Source: Egaibacter sp046050465
GTDB taxonomy: Bacteria; Pseudomonadota; Gammaproteobacteria; Burkholderiales; Burkholderiaceae_C
DNA: 20,729 nt
Assembly (NCBI GenBank): GCA_046050465.1
Contig: JBJOPS010000049.1
Location: 1 to 20,729, forward strand
Direction: 5' to 3'
The position numbers and the translations under genes were made by a program. The notes beneath the pieces are model-generated. The model was not told the DNA's origin. It searched no databases and saw only the letters and a list, made by a program, of their open reading frames with translations. Shown piece after piece: positions 1 through 4,984 of the stretch. The first letter of the stretch is position 1, and each line of letters starts with the position of its first letter.

Positions 1-117
1 ATACAGTCGAGAATCGCCCCAAAAAGGGCATGGTTTCCAAATTGCGAAATCAGTTCAGCAATATTCCACTCAGGCGGGTAGCGAGGTCGGTTTTGCAGTT
101 CAATATTTCAGCAGCCT
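1..117. other. Window-edge segment, possible insertion-sequence end
   Basis: I see no supportable gene here. In the array direction (minus strand) the last attC starts normally at 149 but then runs into sequence beginning AGGCTGCTGAAATATTG at about 117, and no partner core site (RYYYAAC on the plus strand) occurs in bases 1-117. Ends of the form GGCTGYTGAAA are found on several insertion-sequence families, so an IS inserted into the attC arm is possible. No transposase, terminal repeat pair or target duplication can be seen because the window stops here. Confidence 0.25.
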
Positions 118-528
118 GTTAGGCGTCCCGCTTGAATGATGGGTTAGCCGACTGGTAAATGAAATGCTCAAAATAACCCCAGTCAATAAATAAAAAATAA
201 AATTTAAAGCAAGCGTAGCATTTGATGAAATGGTGGGAATGCTTGATTGAGTAGAGTAAAAATGAACAGCTAAACCAATTAGTAAAATGAATTTACCGTA
301 AGAACTGCGAAAAGAAATAAGCAGCATTGCGATAGTTGGAATGATTAGACCTAGAAAGTAAGCCAGAGATTGGAACGGTAAAGGGTTGGGATCAATTGCA
401 TATTCAGCCCACTGAGCATATGTAATTGCCTCCGGCGGCCAATTTCCCCAACCGTCGAGGCCGATAAGTGTAAGAACACTAAGAACAAACCAACAAAAAA
501 TAAGTGTTTGCAAAGAGTCAAATTTCAT
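100..528 (-). CDS. Integron cassette 3: small multi-pass membrane protein of unknown function
   Basis: I do not recognise the family of this 142-residue protein. It shows about four hydrophobic segments (roughly residues 8-24, 54-72, 79-93 and 104-124), so an inner-membrane location is likely. The first segment is followed by a Trp/Pro-rich loop. The ATG lies only nine bases inside the cassette boundary (crossover at 538/537), a usual layout for cassette genes, and I see no strong Shine-Dalgarno. Base composition is clearly more AT-rich than the rest of the window, which fits independent acquisition. The C-terminus (from about residue 126, after SRLTHHSSG) is encoded by the damaged attC arm and the following DNA, so the native protein may have ended differently. 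It would be expressed, if at all, from the cassette promoter upstream of cassette 1. Confidence 0.6.
   Translation of the reverse strand: MKFDSLQTLIFCWFVLSVLTLIGLDGWGNWPPEAITYAQWAEYAIDPNPLPFQSLAYFLGLIIPTIAMLLISFRSSYGKFILLIGLAVHFYSTQSSIPTISSNATLALNFIFYLLTGVILSISFTSRLTHHSSGTPNRLLKY
118..149 (-). other. Partial attC site of the third cassette
   Basis: Read on the minus strand, this begins with the core-like box GGCTAAC (149-143) followed by CATCATTCAAGCGGGACGC, the kind of left arm seen in many environmental attC sites. The right arm (L' box and GTTRRRY core) is not present in the remaining 117 bases. The coding region of the third cassette reads through this arm and stops at 100, so its last dozen residues are encoded by attC and post-attC sequence. 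The site would probably not fold into a recombinogenic hairpin as it stands. Confidence 0.5.
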
Positions 529-531
529 AGT

Positions 532-660
532 GGCTAACGTTTGAGCTGAGGGGCCGGAGCCGGAATGGCGCTTGGCCCGCGAGGCGGATGATGACCTGAA
601 CCGCCTCGCGGGCCAAGAGCCATGCCGGTGGAGGTCCCTGGCTCGAGCGAAGGGTTAGGC
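532..660 (-). other. attC recombination site between cassettes 2 and 3 (129 bp)
   Basis: The site is bounded on the plus strand by GGCTAAC (532-538) and GTTAGGC (654-660), the two core boxes; in array direction it runs GCCTAAC ... GTTAGCC with crossover at the G of 538. Its centre is a perfect 17-bp inverted repeat (571-587 against 601-617) around a 13-nt loop, flanked by weaker imperfect pairing including GAGC/GCTC at the L boxes. This is the single-strand hairpin architecture used by integron integrases. Its length is towards the long end of the attC range. Confidence 0.85.
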
Positions 661-679
661 CGCAATCGCCTGCCGTGGC

Positions 680-1204
680 CTATGCGGGGCGAATGAGCTG
701 TAGCTGGCGTAGTTGGCTCTCCAACTCGCTGATGCTGGCCCAGGGAAGGATGGGCGAGTTCTTGCGCTCGTCGGGTGGATTGGACGGTAGTGACTCCGAC
801 CACCCACCGCAGCCGACCAATGGCAGAAGAGGGCGCTTGTGCAACCAGGCAAGACAGACTTCGGAGATCGTGCCTGCACGGCCGCCAATGACGAGGCAGG
901 CATCGCCAGCCAGTGCCATGAGAAGGTTCCGCGCATCGCCCATGCCGCAGGGCACCACAACTGTGGCTGGCCAGTCTGGGGGAGGCATCTCGTCGGGCGG
1001 GACGATGCTGAGAACCAGACCTCCGGCGGCGATTGCGCGCTCAGCGGCTACTCGCGTGGCAGGACTGCCGCAACCGCTGACCAAAGTGATGCCGTGGCGC
1101 GCCAGAAGTGCACCGGCCTGGCCAGCAAGTTCGTATGCGGCAGAACCAGGCTCGGCGCTGCCGAGCACGCAGACCTGTTGCTTGCGAATGGATGGAGTTG
1201 GCAC
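680..1204 (-). CDS. Integron cassette 2: LOG/TIGR00725-like Rossmann nucleotide-binding protein (SLOG superfamily)
   Basis: This 174-residue protein has a GTG start, 22 nt inside the cassette boundary at 1227/1226. The fold is suggested by an N-terminal VCVLGSAEPGS strand-loop (about 11-21), a second Rossmann element with LVSGCGS (about 41-47), and GGRAGTISEV (about 107-116). The last corresponds to the PGGxGTxxE phosphoribohydrolase/nucleotide-binding motif of LOG and TIGR00725 proteins. Family members cleave or bind nucleoside monophosphates, and SLOG domains are also found as nucleotide-signal sensors in conflict systems. The Glu of the motif is kept, but the leading Pro is replaced by Ile and an Arg sits in the loop, so activity on a cytokinin-like substrate cannot be assumed. 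It is GC-rich, unlike cassette 3, consistent with a different donor. The cytoplasmic location is inferred from the lack of a signal peptide. Confidence 0.75.
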   Translation of the reverse strand: MPTPSIRKQQVCVLGSAEPGSAAYELAGQAGALLARHGITLVSGCGSPATRVAAERAIAAGGLVLSIVPPDEMPPPDWPATVVVPCGMGDARNLLMALAGDACLVIGGRAGTISEVCLAWLHKRPLLPLVGCGGWSESLPSNPPDERKNSPILPWASISELESQLRQLQLIRPA

Positions 1205-1220
1205 TGTGATTGCCTTTGCG

Positions 1221-1307
1221 GCCTAACGTAGAGCTAACCGACGCTGCGCGGCTTTATCGCGCAGCGTCCAGCGACTGAAGGGAGCGAGGTTGAGCGCCAT
1301 GTTAGAA
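1221..1307 (-). other. attC recombination site between cassettes 1 and 2 (87 bp)
   Basis: Plus-strand core boxes are GCCTAAC (1221-1227) and GTTAGAA (1301-1307). Read in array direction, the site ends in a consensus GTTAGGC core with the crossover at 1227. The centre contains a perfect 10-bp inverted repeat, ACGCTGCGCG (1241-1250) and CGCGCAGCGT (1257-1266), with a 6-nt loop. L-type boxes (GAGCTAAC at 1231-1238 and GGTTGAGC at 1288-1295) pair imperfectly, leaving the unpaired bases typical of attC. The left box matches the attI-side junction at 1783-1789, as expected for an integrated cassette. Confidence 0.88.
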
Positions 1308-1313
1308 CTTGGT

Positions 1314-1772
1314 TCAATCAAGGCCCAATAGCTCCCAGCGGTTAAGGTATTTGTTTTCTGGGTCTGCAAATTTTCGCATTGGCGTGTCTTGGTGCTGTTG
1401 GCCTTTACGTCCAGGGGTATTGAGCCAACGTTGATGATTGTCCTTGGCGTACTTGGCGGCCTCCTCACGTGGGACGATGTAGTACTCGGGTGCAGAAAGA
1501 TCGTTGAGGCGGATAAACACAAAGAACAAATTTGTTGCGATGTCGCTTTCGATCTTTTGATTGAGCATCCATTCCTTGCCGCTACCTTGAATGGCCTTGA
1601 CTTGAATGCCGACACTCTTTGTTGCGTCGGTATTCGACGCCAGTATGTCGATGCCTTTTGTGTTTCGGAGTGTCAGCGATGCGACATAGCCACGACGTGA
1701 CAACTCGGCGGCGACGAAGTATTCACCTGCGACGCCGCACAAACCAGTAGAAAGACGAGAGCGTTGGGCCAT
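1314..1772 (-). CDS. Integron cassette 1: PD-(D/E)XK nuclease-like protein
   Basis: This 152-residue protein is the first cassette after attI. Its first half follows the layout of small PD-(D/E)XK-fold proteins: GEYFVAAELSRRGY (about residues 16-29, with Glu17), GIDILAS (about 40-46, Asp42), then a strand VGIQVKA (about 53-59, Gln56 and Lys58) in the (D/E/Q)xK position. This suggests a metal-dependent DNA-end or restriction-type nuclease fold, although such cassette proteins are usually annotated as hypothetical. The C-terminal half is rich in Lys, Arg, Gln and Trp and lacks a recognisable domain. The ATG is 15-17 nt inside the cassette junction with no clear Shine-Dalgarno, and it lies just downstream of the candidate cassette promoter. 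It therefore should be the best-expressed cassette. Possible roles are phage defence or repair; the sequence does not decide between them. Confidence 0.7.
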   Translation of the reverse strand: MAQRSRLSTGLCGVAGEYFVAAELSRRGYVASLTLRNTKGIDILASNTDATKSVGIQVKAIQGSGKEWMLNQKIESDIATNLFFVFIRLNDLSAPEYYIVPREEAAKYAKDNHQRWLNTPGRKGQQHQDTPMRKFADPENKYLNRWELLGLD

Positions 1773-1782
1773 GGGTAAAAAG

Positions 1783-1848
1783 TTCTAACTTTGATATATC
1801 CCGCAGATTTGCGGGATAACAAGGGAGCCAGTCAGATAACGTGGTTCG
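1783..1848 (-). other. Candidate attI primary integration site
   Basis: The first cassette joins the integrase side at TTCTAAC (1783-1789; GTTAGAA on the minus strand), which matches the outer box of the cassette-1 attC at 1301-1307. The adjacent 60 bases between cassette 1 and intI occupy the position of attI in every typical integron. They contain a perfect 8-bp inverted repeat, TATCCCGC (1797-1804) and GCGGGATA (1811-1818), and two GATAAC motifs (1815-1820, 1835-1840) that could be integrase-binding repeats. The exact outer limit is a guess. Confidence 0.6.
1793..1822 (-). promoter_or_regulatory. Candidate cassette promoter (Pc) with a palindrome in its spacer
   Basis: On the minus strand a -35-like TTGTTA (1822-1817) and a -10-like TATATC (1798-1793) are separated by 18 bp, placing the start of transcription near 1786, just before cassette 1. 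The spacer is almost exactly filled by the perfect inverted repeat at 1797-1818. The boxes are only partial consensus matches, so this is a prediction. A Pc in attI or at the intI 5' end is the general rule in integrons. Confidence 0.4.
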
Positions 1849-1867
1849 ATGTTCATCAAAAAATCTC

Positions 1868-1896
1868 TTGTTTTCATAGACTTACAGCAATATACT
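1868..1896 (+). promoter_or_regulatory. intI promoter (PintI)
   Basis: TTGTTT (1868-1873) and TATACT (1891-1896) are separated by exactly 17 bp. The -10 box runs directly into the LexA box at 1895-1910, so LexA binding would block RNA polymerase. The predicted start of transcription falls at about 1903, on the A of an in-frame ATG. Confidence 0.65.
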
Positions 1897-1910
1897 GTTT
1901 TTATGTACAG
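1895..1910 (+). promoter_or_regulatory. LexA box controlling intI
   Basis: The 16-bp sequence CTGTTTTTATGTACAG fits the CTG-N10-CAG LexA operator used by betaproteobacteria, flanked by TATA on both sides. It overlaps the end of the -10 box of PintI. SOS control of intI is documented for class 1 and Vibrio integrons, so induction of cassette shuffling by DNA damage is expected here. Confidence 0.8.
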
Positions 1911-2934
1911 GTATATTGGATCTGACAAAGTCGCCGCCCCTGTTTTGCGCTCGGTTCGGCTGCTTGACCAGCTTCGCGAGCGCATTCGCTACCTGCACTA
2001 TAGCCTTCAAACTGAAAAAGCCTACCTGTATTGGGCAAGGTTTTTCATCCGTTGGCATGGCCGCAACGGCTCCATGCGCCACCCCAAGGATATGGGTAAG
2101 CCTGAGGTCGAGTCCTTCCTGACCATGCTGGCCAACGAAAGGCGAGTTTCACCTGCCACCCATCGACAGGCACTCAATGCATTGCTGTTTCTCTACAGGC
2201 AGGTCATTGGCCAGGACCTCGAATGGATGAATTCGATTGGTCGTCCGCCAGAGCGCAAGCGTGTACCTGTCGTATTGACGATTCCAGAGGTGCAATCGGT
2301 GTTGGGATTGATGGATGGCGTTGAAAGCACCCTGGCCAAACTTCTGTATGGCACTGGCATGCGCTTGGCTGAAGGTCTAAACTTGCGGGTGAAAGACGTG
2401 GACTTTGACCGCAAGGTCATCGTCGTGCGCAGTGGCAAGGGTGACAAGGATCGGGTTGTGATGTTGCCAATTTCCTTGGTGCCGCTGTTGACTGCGCAAC
2501 TAGCCAAATCTCGCAGTCTTTGGGCTGCTGACAGAGCATCAGGTCACGCAGGCGTTTTCATGCCGCATGCGTTGGAAGCCAAGTACCCGAGAGCTGGTGC
2601 GTCGTGGGCTTGGCATTGGGTGTTTCCATCCCCTACGCTTTCAATTGACCCGCGCAGTGGGGTCGAGCGGCGCCATCACTTATTCGAAGAAAGACTCGGT
2701 CGCAAGTTGAAGCTGGCGGTCGAACAGGCGTCAATTGCCAAACATGTCTCTGTGCACACGCTGCGTCATTCTTTTGCAACTCACATGCTTCAGTCGGGCA
2801 CAGACATTCGTACGTTGCAAGAGCTTTTGGGTCATGGGGATGTCAGCACCACCATGATCTACACCCATGTATTGAAGGTGGCAGCGGGTGGCGCCAAAAG
2901 TCCACTCGATTCGCTCACTGGACTGACAAGTTGA
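1903..2934 (+). CDS. intI: Integron integrase IntI (site-specific tyrosine recombinase)
   Basis: This is the integron integrase, which catalyses attI x attC and attC x attC recombination of single-stranded attC hairpins. The N-terminal SAM-like core-binding domain begins at LLDQLRERIRYLHYS. The catalytic domain shows the first Arg in YGTGMRLAEGL, Lys in the SGKGDKDR hairpin, HTLRHSFATHML (His/Arg), LLGH, and the nucleophile in TMIYTHVLK. The diagnostic IntI-specific insert, ALEAKYPRAGASWAWHW, is present and intact. The gene diverges from the cassettes, as in standard integrons. An ATG at 1849 extends the frame, but it lies upstream of the predicted promoter and LexA box. I chose the ATG at 1903, giving about 343 residues; it coincides with the predicted transcription start and would make a leaderless mRNA. 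The TTG at 1945 is another option. No frameshift or missing catalytic residue is seen, so it should be active. Confidence 0.93.
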   Translation: MYRYIGSDKVAAPVLRSVRLLDQLRERIRYLHYSLQTEKAYLYWARFFIRWHGRNGSMRHPKDMGKPEVESFLTMLANERRVSPATHRQALNALLFLYRQVIGQDLEWMNSIGRPPERKRVPVVLTIPEVQSVLGLMDGVESTLAKLLYGTGMRLAEGLNLRVKDVDFDRKVIVVRSGKGDKDRVVMLPISLVPLLTAQLAKSRSLWAADRASGHAGVFMPHALEAKYPRAGASWAWHWVFPSPTLSIDPRSGVERRHHLFEERLGRKLKLAVEQASIAKHVSVHTLRHSFATHMLQSGTDIRTLQELLGHGDVSTTMIYTHVLKVAAGGAKSPLDSLTGLTS

Positions 2935-3084
2935 GCGACCGCTTTCGCGGCGATCCAGCAGTTGATCCTGCCCACCTTGGTATGCCAATACCTGAATGTC
3001 CGCTACCGGGCATTTAGTTTAGGGCCTCCGATTTCCGCTTTGGGTCGATATCTGCCACCGTGTCACCGCCAGGTTCCAATGCCC

Positions 3085-3297
3085 TCAAAACGGCGCCGGT
3101 GATCGCCGAATTCGCACCGGCCCAGGCCCTGCATAAATCAGTTCACCAGTGGACCGCACCACCACCTGCCAGATGTCGTCTGACCGCCTGACCTCGTAAT
3201 CTGCTTCACCCAATGGCAGCCGGTGTTCTTCAACGGGCAGGCCCTGCAGGCCCGGCACACACAGCAGTAGCGGATATGCATTGGCGGGCTGATTCAT
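3085..3297 (-). CDS. Small hypothetical protein, divergent from the SOS operon
   Basis: This 70-residue reading frame is not recognised. It encodes a compact, mixed alpha/beta-looking sequence with LPLGEADYEVRRSDDIWQVVV in the middle and a basic, proline-containing tail. There is no signal peptide, membrane segment or cysteine motif. It starts 78 bp from the LexA-box half sites of the neighbouring operon and reads in the opposite direction, so it might share that regulatory region. No convincing Shine-Dalgarno is present, and the coding case rests on composition and position only. The 150 bases between intI and this frame (2935-3084) show nothing I can name. Confidence 0.45.
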   Translation of the reverse strand: MNQPANAYPLLLCVPGLQGLPVEEHRLPLGEADYEVRRSDDIWQVVVRSTGELIYAGPGPVRIRRSPAPF

Positions 3298-3351
3298 GTC
3301 GCATTCAACGGATCTGGAGTGGATACCCCACCATCATGAACGGCCTTTGGT

Positions 3352-3394
3352 TTGCCTGCAACCTGGTGAATCTCTATACTGTACATATAATCAG
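3352..3394 (+). promoter_or_regulatory. SOS promoter with LexA box for the imuA operon
   Basis: TTGCCT (3352-3357) and TATACT (3375-3380) are 17 bp apart. The LexA operator, CTG-N10-CAG (3379-3394), overlaps the last bases of the -10 box and is embedded in a longer palindrome, TATACTG (3375-3381) with CAGTATA (3392-3398). The layout is the same as at intI: the same TATACT -10 and the same overlap. It drives the 73-residue gene at 3421 and imuA. Confidence 0.8.
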
Positions 3395-3420
3395 TATACG
3401 AGTTTCAGCGAGGTACAGCA

Positions 3421-3642
3421 ATGGATACAAGCGAGATGGATACCAGAGAGTGGGTGTTTCGGTGCTCCGCCCGGCTGCATGCCCAGTGGCCCCGGTTACC
3501 ACGTTCCCAGCGAGATGAAGTCGCGTCCGATCTGGGCAGCGATGAACGTTGGCGTCAGATGGAGCCCGAAAGCGCCGTGGTGGAGTGGCTAAGCCAGGGC
3601 ATTCCGGTGCAGGGTCACAGCGATGTTCGCCCAAGCCCATAA
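3421..3642 (+). CDS. Small LexA-controlled protein of unknown function, upstream of imuA
   Basis: This 73-residue protein is the first gene behind the LexA-box promoter, with a good Shine-Dalgarno (GAGG, seven bases before the ATG). It is rich in Trp, Arg and Glu (REWVFRCSARLHAQWPRL, then ERWRQMEPESAVVEWLSQG), which suggests a small helical domain. No family is recognised, and it lacks the helix-turn-helix and Ser/Lys catalytic features expected for a LexA2 repressor, which often occupies this place in imu operons. Its stop overlaps the candidate start of imuA by 20 bases, suggesting translational coupling. Because imuA is broken, this may be the only intact product left of the SOS operon. 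Confidence 0.6.
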   Translation: MDTSEMDTREWVFRCSARLHAQWPRLPRSQRDEVASDLGSDERWRQMEPESAVVEWLSQGIPVQGHSDVRPSP

Positions 3643-4468
3643 GCTCGCGTTCTCCCACCCCGTTCCTAGAGTAGGTGGTGAGGCAGGTGATGAAGCGGGT
3701 GAGGATGAACAAGATGGTCTCGACCTTGTCGAAACCGAACTCGATAAACCTGCACGCCAAACCCTGCGTGCCGCCGCCATCCGCACACCGGTGTCATCGG
3801 GTCACATCCTGCCGGACATGGCATCCATCTGGCGTGGTAACGAATTCGGCACGGTCGTATCAGACACCGTCTCCTCAGGCTGGCCTGCGCTGGATCAGGA
3901 GTTGCCAGGTGGTGGCTGGCCCTGCGGCTCACTCGCCGAGGTGCTCAGTCCCCAACCCTCGGTGCTGGAATGGCGCCTGATCGGTCCGGCCTTGCGCCAG
4001 GTCGTGGCCAAGGGCGGTCAGGTCGTTGTGGTCGGACCGCCCAAACACCCTCATCTGCCAGGTCTGGTGCATGAAGGGCTGGATCAGCGCCACCTGATCT
4101 GGATCCAGGCCGATGCCCCGGCGGAACGTCTGTGGGTGACCGAGCAGCTCATCAAATCCAATGCTGCCGGTGCTGTCATCTCCTGGCTACCGCAGGCCAG
4201 GCAGGAACAGATCCGCCGCCTGCAGATCGGTGCACAGGGCTGTGACGGCCTAGTGTTCCTGTTCCGGCCAGAATCGGCCCAGCACGAAGCGTCGGCTGCA
4301 CCCTTGCGCCTGCATGCGACCTACGGCCTGGACTGGGAACTGCAGGTGCATGCCTTCAAGAGACGGGGACCGGTGCACGATGGGCTGGTCACCCTGCCCT
4401 CTATTCCCGGTGGTTGTTCGCGGAATCCAAAAGAACCGCACGAAAACCAATGTTGCACGTACCGTTAA
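3623..4468 (+). pseudogene. imuA: imuA, truncated at the 3' end (SOS mutagenesis protein)
   Basis: ImuA is a RecA/SulA-related partner in the damage-induced ImuB-DnaE2 mutasome. The family pattern is clear from MASIWRGNEFG (start of homology at 3818) through SSGWPALDQELPGGGWP and LAEVLSPQPSVLEWRLIGPAL to LHATYGLDWELQVHAFKRR and VTLPSIPGG. At about 4414 homology stops and a 17-residue unrelated tail, read from integrase DNA, follows to the stop. ImuA normally continues past this point with a short C-terminal tail, and imuB and dnaE2 should follow; none is present. The start is uncertain: ATG 3623 has an AGGG ahead and overlaps the upstream gene, but the first 55 or so residues are acidic and unlike ImuA. 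GTG 3791 and ATG 3818 are alternatives. The product is probably non-functional for mutagenesis without ImuB and DnaE2. Confidence 0.8.
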
Positions 4469-4853
4469 GCTGAACAGTCGCGCGCTCGCAGCAATCCAGC
4501 GACAGCGCGAGCACACTCAAATGGCTGGTGGCAAAGTATTTCACGATCCGAGGTACGGTACACCATGGGTCGACGAGCGCGCCTTTAGACGCAGCTATTG
4601 GACCCCAACTCTTAAACACTTAGGCATCCGATATCGTAGGCCGTATTGCATGAGACATTCCTACGCAACCATGATGCTTATGTCGAACATGAACCCGGCC
4701 TTCTGTGCGCGCCAGCTCGGTCACAGCGTCGAAATGTTTCACAAAACCTACGCCAAATGGATAGATGGAGAACAGAATGACCGAGAAATGCAGCGGCTCG
4801 AAAACACGCTTTCCTCCCCAGTTCCTCCCTCGCAAAGCAAATCAGGCACCTAA
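4413..4853 (+). pseudogene. 3' fragment of a phage/island tyrosine integrase gene
   Basis: The frame, readable from about 4413, encodes the last 145 or so residues of a tyrosine recombinase. It begins inside the catalytic domain at RGIQKNRTKT...ARTVKLNSRAL, then shows CMRHSYATMML (the Arg/His box), ARQLGHS (the GH box) and TYAKWIDG (the nucleophilic Tyr). The N-terminal DNA-binding domains and the first catalytic Arg are missing, so it cannot be active. Its 5' end is fused out of frame to the truncated imuA at 4410-4420. The stop lies in the loop of the terminator hairpin at 4841-4862, only 25 bases from the 3' end of tRNA-His. That is the usual place for an island integrase whose attachment site is the tRNA. 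Confidence 0.85.
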
Positions 4854-4862
4854 GTGCCTGAT
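4841..4862 (-). terminator. Rho-independent terminator of the ppiD - tRNA-His transcript
   Basis: A perfect 9-bp stem, ATCAGGCAC (4841-4849) with GTGCCTGAT (4854-4862), and a 4-nt loop lie just downstream of tRNA-His. On the minus strand the stem is followed by the T-rich TTTGCTTTG. It is symmetrical enough that it may also stop transcription coming from the integrase fragment. Confidence 0.6.
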
Positions 4863-4878
4863 AAGAAAGAAGAATATA

Positions 4879-4955
4879 TGGGGTGGCTGATGGGGCTCGA
4901 ACCCACGACAACAGGAATCACAATCCTGGACTCTACCAACTGAGCTACAGCCACC
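4879..4955 (-). tRNA. tRNA-His (anticodon GTG)
   Basis: The minus strand from 4955 reads GGTGGCTGTAGCTCAGTTGG and folds into a full cloverleaf. The anticodon stem is CAGGA/TCCTG with loop TTGTGAT (anticodon GTG); the T loop is TTCGAGC; the 3' end AGCCACCCCA encodes CCA. The extra 5' G (G-1) opposite C73 is the identity element specific to tRNA-His. It follows ppiD by 29 bases and is probably cotranscribed with it. Its 3' end borders the integrase remnant and was probably the integration site of the lost island. Confidence 0.97.
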
Positions 4956-4984
4956 GTTTCTGGATCAATTATAACTGCAGTGGC

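Noticed and set aside
1849..1902. N-terminal extension of IntI from the ATG at 1849
   Set aside because: It lies upstream of the predicted promoter and LexA box, has no good ribosome-binding site, and its residues do not resemble IntI N-termini.
2935..3084. Possible gene remnant or attC between intI and the 70-residue frame
   Set aside because: A short CCGC-TTTC-GCGG hairpin follows the intI stop, but there are no core boxes, no T-run and no coding pattern.
3213..3592. Overlapping small plus-strand frames across the imu promoter
   Set aside because: They span the promoter and LexA operator, lack ribosome-binding sites and look like no known protein.
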